Source: Meghimatium bilineatum
Taxonomy: Eukaryota; Mollusca; Gastropoda; Stylommatophora; Philomycidae
Assembly (NCBI GenBank): GCA_034231615.1
Contig: CM067309.1
Span: 31,232,798-31,296,797 of the forward strand
DNA length: 64,000 nt
Direction of reading: 5' to 3'
Both the position numbers and the translations under genes were made by a program. Numbering within the stretch: position 1 is the stretch's first letter; each line of letters begins with the position of its first letter. The notes beneath the pieces were generated by a model. It saw only the letters and a program-made list of their open reading frames with translations, ran no database searches and had not been told where the DNA came from. Below, in pieces: positions 1-11,705 of the stretch.

Positions 1-2069
1 ACCACACAAGCTACTGAACTCGTACCACACAAGCTACTGAACTCGTACCACACACGCTACTGAACTCGTACCACACAAGCTACTGAACTCGTACCACACA
101 AGCTACTGAACTCGTACCACACAAGCTACTGAACTCGTACCACACAAGATACTGAACTCGTACCACACAAGCTACTGAACTCGTACCACACAAGCTACTG
201 AACTCGTACCACACAAGCTACTGAACTCGTACCACACAAGCTACTGAACTCGTACCACACAAGCTACTGAACTCGTACCACACAAGCTACTGAACTCGTA
301 CCACACAAGCTACTGAACTCGTACCACACAAGCTACTGAACTCGTACCACACAAGCTACTGAACTCGTACCACACAAGCTACTGAACTCGTACCACACAA
401 GATACTGAACTCGTACCACACAAGCTACTGAACTCGTACCACACAAGCTACTGAACTCGTACCACACAAGATACTGAACTCGTACCACACAAGCTACTGA
501 ACTCGTACCACACAAGCAACTGAACTCGTACCACACAAGCTACTGAACTCGTACCACACAAGCTACTGAACTCGTACCACACAAGCTACTGAACTCGTAC
601 CACACAAGCTACTGAACTCGTACCACACAAGCTACTGAACTCGTACCACACAAGATACTGAACTCGTACCACACAAGCTACTGAACTCGTACCACACAAG
701 CTACTGAACTCGTACCACACAAGCTACTGAACTCGTACCACACAAGCTACTGAACTCGTACCACACAAGATACTGAACTCGTACCACACAAGCTACTGAA
801 CTCGTACCACACAAGCTACTGAACTCGTACCACACAAGCTACTGAACTCGTACCACACAAGCTACTGAACTCGTACCACACAAGCTACTGAACTCGTACC
901 ACACAAGCTACTGAACTCGTACCACACAAGCTACTGAACTCGTACCACACAAGCTACTGAACTCGTACCACACAAGCTACTGAACTCGTACCACACAAGA
1001 TACTGAACTCGTACCACACAAGCTACTGAACTCGTACCACACAAGCTACTGAACTCGTACCACACAAGCTACTGAACTCGTACCACACAAGATACTGAAC
1101 TCGTACCACACAAGCTACTGAACTCGTACCACACAAGCTACTGAACTCGTACCACACAAGATACTGAACTCGTACCACACAAGATACTGAACTCGTACCA
1201 CACAAGCTACTGAACTCGTACCACACAAGCTACTGAACTCGTACCACACAAGCTACTGAACTCGTACCACACAAGATACTGAACTCGTACCACACAAGCT
1301 ACTGAACTCGTACCACACAAGCTACTGAACTCGTACCACACAAGATACTGAACTCGTACCACACAAGCTACTGAACTCGTACCACACAAGCTACTGAACT
1401 CGTACCACACAAGCTACTGAACTCGTACCACACAAGCTACTGAACTCGTACCACACAAGATACTGAACTCGTACCACACAAGCTACTGAACTCGTACCAC
1501 ACAAGCTACTGAACTCGTACCACACAAGCTACTGAACTCGTACCACACAAGCTACTGAACTCGTACCACACAAGCTACTGAACTCGTACCACACAAGCTA
1601 CTGAACTCGTACCACACAAGCTACTGAACTCGTACCACACAAGCTACTGAACTCGTACCACACAAGCTACTGAACTCGTACCACACAAGATACTGAACTC
1701 GTACCACACAAGCTACTGAACTCGTACCACACAAGCTACTGAACTCGTACCACACAAGCTACTGAACTCGTACCACACAAGCTACTGAACTCGTACCACA
1801 CAAGATACTGAACTCGTACCACACAAGCTACTGAACTCGTACCACACAAGCTACTGAACTCGTACCACACAAGATACTGAACTCGTACCACACAAGCTAC
1901 TGAACTCGTACCACACAAGCTACTGAACTCGTACCACACAAGCTACTGAACTCGTACCACACAAGCTACTGAACTCGTACCACACAAGCTACTGAACTCG
2001 TACCACACAAGCTAATGAACTCGTACCACACAAGATACTGAACTCGTACCACACAAGCTACTGAACTCA
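1..2069. repeat. 23-bp minisatellite, about 90 copies
   Basis: A head-to-tail array of a 23-bp unit beginning ACCACACAAGCTACTGAAC fills the left edge and continues off the window. The main variant has GATACTG in place of GCTACTG and recurs at irregular spacing; rare variants read CACACGC, GCAACTG or GCTAATG. Three of six frames stay open for long stretches only because the unit is stop-poor, so the apparent proteins are not genes. The array ends inside the RNase H part of a minus-strand LINE, whose coding sequence appears to have supplied the unit. Confidence 0.98.
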
Positions 2070-2940
2070 TAGGCAGATCCATTGGGGTATCATATATGGA
2101 TGCCATATCCTGCAAAACAAGTGGCCCTGAAAGCCGATCCATCAGTATAGGCATTGATTGCTGATTATGGGTAGCTGTTTATAGTTTCTAGAGCACGTGT
2201 TCTCAGAATTGTTGGTGGTGTTACCTTCTTGGCTGTTTTATCTAGTAATTTTGTTTGCATAGTTGGTTGGTGCAAGTTTTCCTAATGGGGTGATCCGAAG
2301 TATTTGTTTTCTAGTTCTCTTTCTCTCCGGATATATTCTGTAGAGACAAATTTTTTGTCTTTTTGTTTCCAAGCATCAATAAGTATTTTAATTGGATGTT
2401 ATTATTTTGTCTCTTGTACCTTTCTACCGCTTCCGTCAGTGATCTTTTTCGTTTGATGCGCAGCGGCTCCATCTTACATACTGCTGTGGGTGTTGATCGC
2501 ATCCCTTCACAGACTAGTCTCAGAACTTGATTCTTCACCCTACTCCGGGATGAGATAGTAGCAATGCTCACAATGGCCTGGAGAGGACAGCTGTAATCCA
2601 TTACTGATCTCACATAACCATGATACAGTTGGCGTAGTTTGTTTGTCTGACCCTTCCCCCAGTGTTGTACTAGCTAGCCTCTTAATGAGGTTTAGGCGTT
2701 TACTTGTTTTTCCTCTGATATTTTCTATGTGATCTTTTAGTATTATTTGTCTGTCTAGTTTTACTCCTTTGTGTCTTCCTGTGTTAATATTTCTCAACTC
2801 ATTTTGATGTTTACATATCTTTGGGCTGTTTTTTTTGGAGAAAATAGTGTAAGCCTTTTTCTGTGTGTTAATTTTTAGTTTCCACAATTCACAGTATACT
2901 GAGATTGTAAGGAGGGCTCTGCTGTCTTCTGTCAAATAGT
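2070..2940 (-). pseudogene. decayed LINE ORF2: reverse transcriptase C-terminal region and RNase H
   Basis: Read on the minus strand from about 2940 down, the translation has the C-terminal reverse-transcriptase and thumb pattern of non-LTR retrotransposons: a segment with WKLKINTQKKAYTIF, then ILKDHIENIRGKTSKRLNLIKRLA, then in another frame (2613-2311) a Y-x-G-Y-V-R-S-V-x-D-Y stretch followed by LRLVCEGMRSTP. Near 2160-2090 an RNase H-like start, AYTDGSAFRATCFAGYGIHI, follows. Frame changes and stops show it is dead. The reading frame runs straight into the 23-bp array. The LINE family is not resolved; carrying RNase H fits I/Jockey-type elements. Confidence 0.75.
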
Positions 2941-3383
2941 CAACAAGGATGACAAGAGATGCAGGTCAGAAAACATTGCACATTTTTCCTTTTGTGGAAG
3001 ACTTCAAGGTGATGGGGGATGATAGGTGTGCGATTAGTGTAGCTATCTCATTGGATCAACAGATGTGACGGAAGAATGACGATCTAATTGGCTCAGACGT
3101 GTACACTGCATTCCTAATAAATAGCGGTTAACCTGGAATACTGCCGTACTGGAGTGCCTACCTTCCAGAATAATGGTGTTCAGTGTCTGTTTGCCTCTAT
3201 CGTGATAATAACCTAGTTGTCGAAACGTCGACTCGCACCACTTTGTATTTGCTTCAGGTAAAACTGCTGTTTAACCCTTCTTATATTATTATTGATAGCA
3301 TATCCTTTTCAGGACTTAGCTATCAACCCAGCATTTGTTGGCTGTGATGATTTTCTATGAAATATAAATACGTTCAGTAGTTT
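2941..3383. other. unassigned AT-rich spacer with a possible ribozyme-like motif
   Basis: No gene is supported. The stretch holds a GTGATAA...TCGAAACGTCGAC motif (3202-3230) described separately, and otherwise unassigned sequence that may be old transposon 3' end. Confidence 0.5.
3202..3230 (+). other. degenerate hammerhead-like core, copy 1
   Basis: The order is CGTGATAA, then a short self-complementary AAC-CTA-GTT segment, then GTCGAAACGTCGAC. This resembles the hammerhead ribozyme core order CTGATGA, stem II, GAAAC, which is common in invertebrate Penelope-like and retrozyme elements. The first box is mutated (GTGATAA), so activity is unlikely. Three related motifs occur in the window. 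Confidence 0.3.
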
Positions 3384-3486
3384 GTCATTGCTTTCTAAAC
3401 GTTCCGGGTGCATAACTGCCTGTGTCGGGGATCGAACTCGGTACCCTGGCCGTCACAGACTGTACCACTTCACCACAGAGCCAGAC
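3384..3486 (-). repeat. tRNA-derived SINE fragment
   Basis: On the minus strand the sequence has a pol III A-box-like TCTGTGGTGAAGTGG, then GAGTTCGATCCCC as a strong B box about 40 bases later. The right edge shares the TTTG-C-CATTGCTTTCT tail with another minus-strand copy at 11800-11870, which supports an interspersed tRNA-derived family rather than a functional tRNA gene. No acceptor stem is visible. Confidence 0.6.
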
Positions 3487-3589
3487 ATTATATTTTATAT
3501 TATAGTTAACATATATATCAAATTCCATGTCGCATGAGTTACTTCCACAAGAATGTAAGACCTTGCATAACAGCATACAGACATCTTCT

Positions 3590-3860
3590 TCTTCTGCGTT
3601 TGTTCTCAAACTCCTGCAGATTAGCAGGATGTAGTCCGGAAACGGAATGAGTTGTGTCATGGTTTACAGCATTTCTGCGATAACTGCGCCTTTCGGCCTG
3701 ACACATCCACCTTCAGCATGGCTTTGGGTCACTGACCATATATGGGATGGGACAGCCAATTCCATCCCATAACCTTCTTAGTCGCCTCGTACGACATACA
3801 TGAAATGTAAACAATATTGCTAATCTTTGCTCCCCTTTCGGCCCCGGCAAAACACGGGCG
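3590..3860 (-). repeat. interspersed repeat family A, full-looking copy
   Basis: Starting at a (TTC)n run and TCTCAAACTCCTGCAGATTA, the segment carries GCCTTTCGGCCTGACACAT, TATATGGGATGGGACAGCC and CGTACGACATACATG blocks. The same ordered blocks recur at 22995-23275, 30035-30215 and 56655-56830, so this is a short dispersed repeat of about 270 bp, probably a SINE, with a (GAA)n tail when read on the minus strand. Confidence 0.75.
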
Positions 3861-4481
3861 ATACAGACATCAACAACACGAGAACTTGGCTGCCACTAAA
3901 AGCCTATTTAATTACTCTTACCAAAAAAGACCGAACAATTACCATCCGGGTACATAACCAGTGTGCTTGCCTGAACGTCGCCATTCTGGGATAATCTAAT
4001 CGGTTGTGAAGAATCCCTCTTTCCTCTCTCTTGACAATCGTCCCAGAGAAACCGTGTCTGAGACGATCGTGAAGGCCTGTCTCGAGTACCCCTGGAGAAA
4101 TTAACCCTTGTGTTTAGAAGTAGGGGCCCGAGCTGTCACCATCCTCTTGACAAAACTTTTTACATGGTCCACCCTTCTCAATCTTGACTTGGAGTTTACT
4201 CACCAGATGAAACAGTCTGTCTTCTCACACAGACTTTTGCGTGTTCGCTCTTCTGCGACTTTCACAAGACAACAGGCGCGAACTATTTGAGAGTCACTAG
4301 AACACACAGTGGAGGAAATGAAAGTCTCAATTGTCTACAGGAGTGGAATGAGTGGCAGGAGGTCTTGTGTCTAAGTGTTCATCTCATTATCTTATTTGTA
4401 TCTCAAACTCATGCTTGTGTTCAGACCCTCATATACTTTTGTCAGCCATGTACGCGCATGCGCTGCTTAAAAGATAGAACA
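3861..4481. other. unassigned, no gene seen
   Basis: Open frames here are short and show no conserved motif. Nothing I can assign. Confidence 0.5.
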
Positions 4482-4700
4482 GGGTTGAGCAAAACACGGC
4501 ACGCGGGCCAAATCCGATCCGCAACACCATCTTTTTCTGGCCCGCCAGGCGTATCTAGAAGTACTATACTCACTGGCCGACACGCTGAAAAACTGGAAAA
4601 CACTTGAATATCCAAGAGATTTAGAAAAAAAAGAAGCTTCTCGGTTCGCACAAGATTAGAAAATCATAATCCTGCCCTCCAAGACAAAAAGGTTGTCTAA
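4482..4700. mobile_element. hAT-like MITE, one end recognisable
   Basis: CAGGGTTGAGCAAAACACGG followed by a GCGGGCCAAATCCG block matches the start of the hAT-type elements whose ends carry CAGGG...GGCCCGC. The matching right end was not found, so the right limit is a guess and the copy is probably truncated. Confidence 0.4.
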
Positions 4701-5014
4701 CGTAGGGGCCTGTTTCATGAAAGTTCATATAACGTTGCACTCCCGTCAAGAAAAGAATGTCTATTCCGCTGAGAGTATCTGCTATTTCTGTCATGTCGGG
4801 GTGCTGTCATATTTCTGTTCACCTGGTGCCTGAGAAATGTTATCCAATAATCGCAGAGATGAGTGATATTTGGAACGGAGAAGCAGACGTAACTATACCA
4901 ACATTTGTGCATGTGCTAATCATACACACGGATCTCTAAATGCAAAGATGTGCTGTGGAGGTGTGCTACGTCATAGCAACAGTGTGCTGTAAAATAAAAC
5001 AATCGTTGGAGTTC

Positions 5015-5352
5015 GCTTACAGCAGGGGTTGGCAAACTACGGCCCGCCATTGGATATTTTGCGGCCCTCAAACACATTTTTAAATACACGAATATTGTTA
5101 AAGTATTTGCAAAACCTTTTATCCATATTAGAAAATATACTGTTATACTGTAAGTCTGTTAGAAATGTAATTTATTTCAGAAGTTATCTACATTATGTAA
5201 AACTACCTTAATTTACAATAAAAATATTTAATTGATTACTTACCGAGAATTTTAAACAAAAACATGCATAATATTATATGCGGCCCTCCAATAGCTTTAC
5301 AATTTTCAATGCGGCCCTCTGCACAAAAAGTTTGCCCACCCCTGGCTTACAG
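5015..5352. mobile_element. hAT-type MITE with 8-bp target duplication
   Basis: The element (5023-5344) begins CAGGGGTTGGCAAACTACGG and ends GTTTGCCCACCCCTG, giving terminal inverted repeats with internal GCGGCCCTC blocks on both sides. It is flanked by GCTTACAG at 5015-5022 and again at 5345-5352. An 8-bp duplication with CAGGGG ends is diagnostic for the hAT superfamily. At 322 bp it has no transposase and must have moved using a relative's enzyme. Confidence 0.92.
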
Positions 5353-5506
5353 TATTATCATTGTTCGCCTACTTCTGTAAAAGATTGTATCAATGTGGTT
5401 CAGAACATATAAAGAACCAAGCCATTTTCCATAATAGTAATATGCGCTCATCACAAACAGTGCATCTGATCCTTGATTGATCCTACTTTTTCAGTGCTTT
5501 TTTTTA

Positions 5507-5792
5507 TTAGCTAGCTGAAGTATTTTTTTTTTAGCTAGCTGAAGTATTTTATTAGCTAGCTGAAGTATTTTATTAGCTAGATGAAGTATTTTATTAGCTA
5601 GCTGAAGTATTTTTTTAGCTAGCTGAAGTATTTTTTTAGCTAGCTGAAGTATTTTATTAGCTAGCTGAAGTATTTTATTAGCTAGATGAAGTATTTTATT
5701 AGCTAGCTGAAGTATTTTATTAGCTAGCCGAAGTATTTTATTAGCTAGCTGAAGTATTTTATTAGCTAGCTGAAGTATTTTATTAGCTAGCT
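5507..5792. repeat. about 20-21-bp minisatellite (TAGCTAGCTGAAGTATTT)
   Basis: Roughly 14 copies of TTAGCTAGCTGAAGTATTT, varying in the length of the T run. The unit contains the self-complementary word AGCTAGCT. Confidence 0.95.
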
Positions 5793-5861
5793 CCCCTCAA
5801 CACCGAAAGTTACATGAGAACAGAAAGAAGAAGAAGCTAGCTGAAAACAGTATAAACAGTG

Positions 5862-6235
5862 ACCAATGATCAATCGACACTGGTGGCACAAAGTATTCAC
5901 AAAAGGTATACGTTTAACCAATGATCAATCGTCACTGGTGGCACAAAGTATTCACAAAAGGTATACGTGTAACCAATGATCAATCGTCACTGGTGACACA
6001 AAGTATTCACAAAAGGTATACGTGTAACCAATGATCAATCGACACTGGTGGCACAAAGTACTCACAAAAGGTATACGTGTAACCAATGATAAATCGTCAC
6101 TGGTGACACAAAGTATTCACAAAAGGTATACGTGTAACCAATGATCAATCGACACTGGTGGCACAAAGTATTCACAAAAGGTATACGTGTAACCAATGAT
6201 CAATCGTCAATGGCGACAAAAGGTATACTAACAGT
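5862..6235. repeat. 55-bp minisatellite
   Basis: Six to seven copies of a 55-bp unit starting ACCAATGATCAATCG and containing CACAAAGTATTCACAAAAGG. Copies start at 5862, 5917 and 5972, which fixes the period. Alternate copies differ at GACACTGGTGG versus GTCACTGGTGA, hinting at a two-unit higher-order pattern. Confidence 0.95.
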
Positions 6236-6472
6236 GTAACCGAAGATCATTGTTTTTGTCAACGTTCACACCTTATGCTTGTATGCATATATTTATCAAA
6301 TCGTATGTGCACCGACGAGGTGTCAGGGCATTGGCACAAACAAATCAGTTATACAACGCATACATCTGGAGAATGGCTCCAGACTCACATCTTGCTGGAA
6401 ATCTAGATCCAGTGGGAGTTTGAGAATGAAGTAGAAGAAATAGTATGTATTTGATTCATCGTTTGTGTCATA

Positions 6473-6558
6473 TTACGCTTGTGACATCACGCACTTGTGA
6501 CATCACACACTTGTGACATAATATACTTGTGACATCATACACTTGTGACATCATGCGT
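6473..6558. repeat. 16-bp minisatellite (CTTGTGACATCA)
   Basis: Five copies of a CTTGTGACATCAnnCA-type unit. The sub-sequence TGACATCA resembles a CRE/AP-1 half site, but only as part of the repeat. Confidence 0.9.
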
Positions 6559-6654
6559 GTGCAATGTGATAAGGAAATGCAACAACGTGAACTTGCATAG
6601 CTGCTACTACTACTCCAAATGTGATAGGCTGTAAGTGTAAATACTTAACGACGC

Positions 6655-7005
6655 AAATCAGGGGAAATGTTAGATGCATGCAAGTCAAGTTCAAATCAGG
6701 GGAAATGTTACATGCATGCAAGCCAGGTTAAAATCAGGGGAAATGTTAGATGCACGCAAGCCAAGTTTAAATCAGGGGAAATGTTAGATGCATGCAAGTC
6801 AAGTTCAAATCAGGGGAAATGTTACATGCATGCAAGCCAAGTTCAAATCAGGGGAAATGTTAGATGCATGCAAGTCAAGTTCAAATCAGGGGAAATGTTA
6901 CATGCATGCAAGCCAAGTTCAAATCAGGGGAAATGTTAGATGCACGCAAGCCAAGTTTAAATCAGGGGAAATGTTAGATGCATGTAAGCCAAGTTCAAAT
7001 CAGGT
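6655..7005. repeat. about 38-bp minisatellite
   Basis: Nine copies of a unit containing CAAATCAGGGGAAATGTTA and GCATGCAAG. It abuts a plus-strand LINE fragment beginning about 7010. Open frames across it are repeat artefacts. Confidence 0.95.
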
Positions 7006-7009
7006 AAGG

Positions 7010-7442
7010 GCATATTCATTCCTATATACAAGATTACACCCAACAAATATTCCAATTTCATGTAACTGTCGATGTACCAATCACCTACCATCAGAAAAAA
7101 CAGATGATCAAGTCAATAAGAAAGCCACAAACACCATCCCACGATGACTATCAACATTATGAACAGATCAGAACAAGTTATAATTCTACGTCTCAGAACA
7201 GGACACAACCGACTCCGCAGTCACATGTATATAAAGTTCAAGATTGGCAACACGGCCATGTGTACATGTGGACAGGCAGCAGAGAGTGCCAAACATATAC
7301 TTCAAGAGTGTTCTGAGCATGAAACGCTGAGGCATACATATTGGCCAGAGGAAATAACACTGGAATCAAATCTCTATGGGACACTGTATGAACTACAAAA
7401 GACAGTGAGTTTTATTAAGGAGACAGAATTACAGATATAGAC
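7010..7442 (+). pseudogene. LINE ORF2 C-terminal fragment with CxCG zinc-like motif
   Basis: The frame from 7144 reads like the far C-terminus of a Jockey/I-type LINE: SEQVIILRLRTGHNRLRSHM, then a C-T-C-G followed by A-K-H-I-L-Q-E-C, and an ending with L-Y-G-T-L-Y-E-L and F-I-K-E-T-E-L-Q-I. In this group the LRTGHxRLxxH block and the C-x-C-x(n)-H-x4-C motif follow RNase H. The stop at 7440 fits the natural ORF2 end. The upstream part (7010-7143) is frame-shifted. It is a 5'-truncated insertion. Confidence 0.8.
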
Positions 7443-8035
7443 ATGTTTCAAGTGAACGAAAGAAGAAGAAATGTAACTGTCGGCAAGAAATGAACACAGC
7501 AGATACATTATACTCTTCCATTTACCTTAAGTTATGCTCTGGTCCCTTAGCAAATGTAAATCACGATTTGCTTGGTCTAAACAAGTAAATATCGCGGCTG
7601 TTGCGTAAATCAACTGCACACCGTACTTAACCGGCATGGCACAGAATATGAAATAGTGGTTATGCTAGCGTGAAGGCTGAAGTATAACTGGCTATTCATG
7701 GGACAAATCTATGGAATTATTCAAACATTCAACTAACCAGATATTTCACTCATTATAAATTGTTAAGTGTACGCCTGAATGTGTACACACAAGATTTATA
7801 ACTACAAAGACACTCATCAATTGACAAATAGAATAGATTGTATTCGTATTTTAACCAGAAATCTCAATAGGAGACATTCCTGCATATTGGTTTCTGCATT
7901 TCTTCTTTAATATATCTCTTGTCCACGCAATCATTCTTTTATTTAAAGATGAGTTTGTTTTCATTATGTGCTGATACTTTCCTTCATTTATGGTTTCTAC
8001 GCTATGATCTCATTCGTTTCTTATAACGGGGGATC
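7443..8035. other. unassigned AT-rich stretch
   Basis: No coding potential or repeat structure that I can name. Confidence 0.5.
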
Positions 8036-8112
8036 TTAGCAACTATACACAAATGCTGTAACATTGGAGAACCGTTTCATATAATGGGAGATCTTAGCAA
8101 CTATACACAATG
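8036..8112. repeat. short direct duplication
   Basis: GGGATCTTAGCAACTATACAC and flanking bases occur twice about 57 bp apart (TCTTATAACGG- versus TCATATAATGG-GATCTTAGC), a two-copy tandem duplication. Confidence 0.7.
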
Positions 8113-8232
8113 TGTATAATGACAACACATATAGTTGTATAGTGTATAGTAATAACTATGTGACTTATGTGTTGAAATTTTTTATACGGCTTCTGTTTGT
8201 GCCTTGTCGCCTGTCAATGGTTATGTGCACTT

Positions 8233-8435
8233 TCATACAGTAACTAGAAACTTCACTGCATGTACGTGCATACAGTAACTAGACACTTCACTGCATGTAC
8301 TTGCATGCAGTATCTAGACACTTCACTGCATGTACTTGCATACAGTAACTAGATAATTCACTGCATGTACTTGCATACAGTAACTAGACACTTCACGGCA
8401 CGTACTTGCATACATAACTCGACACTTCACTGCAT
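8233..8435. repeat. 35-bp minisatellite
   Basis: Six copies of a unit containing CAGTAACTAGACACTTCACT and GCATGTACTTGCATA; the last copies are degenerate. Confidence 0.93.
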
Positions 8436-8984
8436 GATTGAAATTCTTTCACTGAATGTTTTCCTCCCCAGCCTGTTAATCCTTAATAGGTTGCAACTCC
8501 CCTAGCTAGTTTCAAAAGAGAACAACAAACACGACCCAAAACAACATGTCCAACTTACAAAGCTCCCACCAGTAAATGACAACGCATTTTACAACTCATT
8601 TCAGTAAAATAACTGTCAATTGTCAAATACTGCATGTTTCCCGTTAAGGAGTTGATGGGATGGATTTTTTCAGCAGTAACATAACCACTAAACCCTACCA
8701 CGGTTTATTGCATGAGCGTGCAAAGTAATTGTCGCAGTACGCTGTAAACAAGAAAGCTGAAACTAAAGACTACATGGTACTATTGGCAAGCTACGGCTCG
8801 GAACCTACATAAATATAACTCATTACGGTCGTGGTGTCACCGGGGAATGAAACTTATAACCACAACCGTGGTGGCATAGGCTTCGTCGTTGGTGGGAAGT
8901 AAAGACTACAACTTAAAGCTTCTTGTTCAAATAGTAATCTACATTGTGTGTTTGATTGTTTCTGAGCACAAAGCTCCCATATGA
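8436..8984. other. unassigned, no gene seen
   Basis: Short open frames only; nothing recognised. Confidence 0.45.
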
Positions 8985-9290
8985 ACTGTTTCGTTCATTC
9001 AACCATGATAAGTGACAGTGTACACGTCTTGATTCTATATGAACTGATTCATGAGGTGTTATGTTCAATCATTCAACCATGATAATGTGAATTACAATGT
9101 CTGCACACGTCTTGATTCTATATGAACTGATACATGGGGTACTTTGTTCAATCATTCAACCATGATAATGTGAATTACAATGTCTGTACACGTCTTGATT
9201 CTATATGAACTGATTCATGAGGTGTTATGTTCAATCATTCAACCACGATAATGTGAATTACAATGTCTGCACACGCCTTGACACAACATG
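8985..9290. repeat. about 85-90-bp tandem repeat, 3-4 copies
   Basis: Copies carry TATATGAACTGATTCATGAG, TTCAATCATTCAACCATGAT and CACACGTCTTGATTC in the same order. The first copy is partial and the last is diverged. Confidence 0.9.
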
Positions 9291-9895
9291 TACACATCGA
9301 CGCAGTTCACAAGTGGTATGGAATGAATTACATCAGAAAACATATTTAGAATATTTCTGAGAACTATCTTTTATCTTTTCCTGCAGAATGGATACACTAC
9401 TTTGTTCAAGGCGAGGCAAGTTCTGGAGAATTGAATGCAGGACTTCCGGAAACATTGTGACAGGAAGTGGAAGCGGCAAATCCTGTATGTATGGAACGAC
9501 ACTCCTCGTGTTTGCACGGTAATGTAGCACAGATGATGATATCCTGGTATTCTGTGTGACGTAGAACAAAAGGAGGATCTGTTTCGAGAGAGGGAATGAG
9601 CGGAAGGACAAACGCACAAAGACAGCCAAGAGAACTCATAGGCGTGGATATATTCATTTCATGTTGCACACAGTCAGTGCAAACAGAAAGCATGTGGTAC
9701 ATCAAGGAGCAACGGCGAATAAATGGCTGAGAGAAAGATAATAAGAACATGGATTGCTGAAGGGCCACGGATTTATCTGTGTGTATGTTGAAATCTTCAT
9801 GTCATAATGTTTCCGGCCACTCCGACATCTCGCTTGACATGTGAACACTAGTTTTGTCGTTCCTTTTCGTCATTTTTACATTTATATGTGTATGT
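9291..9895. other. unassigned, multiple overlapping open frames on minus strand
   Basis: Three minus-strand frames stay open together between about 9333 and 9768 (up to 120 codons). They have no recognisable domain, and being open in several frames at once argues for composition rather than coding. Confidence 0.4.
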
Positions 9896-9898
9896 AGC

Positions 9899-9928
9899 CT
9901 TGATAAAGGCCTTTTGGTCGAAACACCG
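9899..9928 (+). other. degenerate hammerhead-like core, copy 2
   Basis: CTTGATAAAGGCC-TTTT-GGTCGAAACAC has a GGCC/GG(T)C stem closed by TTTT between a TGATAA box and GAAAC, the order of a hammerhead core with a mutated first box. A similar motif lies on the minus strand at 52251-52278. Confidence 0.35.
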
Positions 9929-10069
9929 ATTTGTGTGCGTGTTTATGTGTGTATCTAGGTATTGGCAAAACTTAATTACTCCTCTTTAAGCTTTCATTGG
10001 ATTTCAGTTTTGCGCAGTGATTACATAATGGTTAATGAGTCTGCCATATACTCAGAAATCGTGCGACTA

Positions 10070-10130
10070 AGGGGAATTAAACAAGGTCCGTTCTAGCGGC
10101 ACCGAATTGCCTTGCGACTCGAGTAAATGG
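10070..10130. repeat. fragment of inverted-repeat family B
   Basis: GGTCCGTTCTAGCGGCACCG and neighbours match the left arm of the inverted-repeat element at 57738-57896 and a partial copy near 54062. A dispersed foldback or MITE fragment. Confidence 0.6.
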
Positions 10131-10565
10131 GTTTTATGACATTTCCTTAAATGTGTTTTTTATTGTATCACTTGACATACTAATATTGATAAATAGTGTA
10201 TGTGTGATACATCATTGAAAAGGGGAATGGATACAGAATATGAATATATAAGTACATTGATGATATTTGATTGCTTCACAAGGTTACAGTTAGCCTTGCG
10301 AGGTAATCAAATATCAAATCAAAGCCAGTAAAGTGGCGAAAGGTCCTGTAGACCCATGCTATAAAGCCAGTATAGTGGTGATTGGTCCGGAAAGAGTTAA
10401 AGAACCTGTAATATAGATATAGTTAACAGTAGTGTTCTTGTGTTATAGATACTGATACGTTAGCCAGATATCACAGTTTTGTAGTTTTTATCGTGTCACA
10501 TTCAATCAACGAGTAATAACCTCGTGTCAATGTTACGTGAATACCTTTCATTGATGCAGGAAGCA
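10131..10565. other. unassigned spacer
   Basis: Contains a loose duplication around AAAGCCAGTAAAGTGG / AAAGCCAGTATAGTGG (10320-10385). Nothing else assignable. Confidence 0.45.
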
Positions 10566-11705
10566 AGCATCTCGATGTCTACTACGTTGTCTATCGCAGT
10601 GTCTTACTATTGCGGTGTCTATCGCAGTGTCTTACTATTGCGGTGTCTACCGTGGTGTCTTACTAATGCGGTGTCTATCGCAGTGTCTTACTAATAATGG
10701 TGTCTTACTACTGTGGTGTCTTACTAATGTGGTGTCTTACTAATGTGATGTCTACTGCGGTGTCTTAACAATGTGGTTTCTACTGCGGTGTCTTACCAAT
10801 GCGGTTTCTACTGCGGCGTCTTACCAATGTGGTTTCTACTGCGGTGTCTTACTAATGTGGTTTCTACTTCGGTGTCTTACCAATGTGGTTTCTACTGTGG
10901 TGTCTTACCAATGTGGTTTCTACTGCGGTGTCTTACAAATGTGGTTTCTACTGCGGTGTCTTACAAATGTGGTTTCAACTGCGGTGTCTTCTTAATGTGG
11001 TTTGTACTGTAGTGTCTTATTAATGTGGTTTCTACTGCGGTGTCTTACTAATGCAGTGTCTTACCAATGTGGTTTCCACTGTTGTGTCTTACCAATGTGG
11101 TTTCAACTGCATTGTCTTACCAATGTGGTTTCTACTGCAGTGTCTTACTAATGTGGTTTCTACTGCGGTGTCTTACTAATGCAGTGTCTTACCAATGTGG
11201 TTTCCACTGTGGTGTCTTACCAATGTGGTTTCAACTGCGGTGTCTTACCAATGTGGTTTCTACTGCAGTGTCTTACTAATGTGGTTTCTACTGCGGTGTC
11301 TTACTAACGCGGTGTCTTACCAATGTGGTTTCTACTGCAGTGTCTTACTAATGTGGTTTCTACTGCGGTGTCTTACTAACGCGGTGTCTACAGCGGTGTC
11401 TTACTAACGCGGTGTCTTACTAATGTGGTGCCTACAGCGGTGTCTTACTAACGCGGTGTCTTACCAATGTGGTTTCTACTGCGGTGTCTTACCAATGTGG
11501 TTTCTACTGCAGTGTCTTACTAATGTGGTTTCTACTGCGGTGTCTTACCAATGTGGTTTCTACTGCAGTGTCTTACCAATGTGGTTTTTAATGCGGTGTC
11601 TTATTAATGTGGTTTTTAATGTGGTGTCTTATTAATGTGGTCTCTATTGCGGTGTCTTACCAATGTGGTTTCTACTATGCTCTTACTAACGCGGTGTCTT
11701 ACCAC
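10566..11705. repeat. 1.1-kb minisatellite of 14/28-bp units
   Basis: Degenerate array alternating TCTTACCAATGTGGTT and TCTACTGCGGTG blocks. Larger blocks (about 128 bp, for example 11067-11194 and 11195-11322) are themselves repeated, showing higher-order amplification. Overlapping open frames are artefacts of the repeat. Confidence 0.95.

Noticed and set aside
9333..9768. A gene on the minus strand around 9.3-9.8 kb
   Set aside because: Three overlapping frames are open together with no recognisable domain and no clear splice structure.
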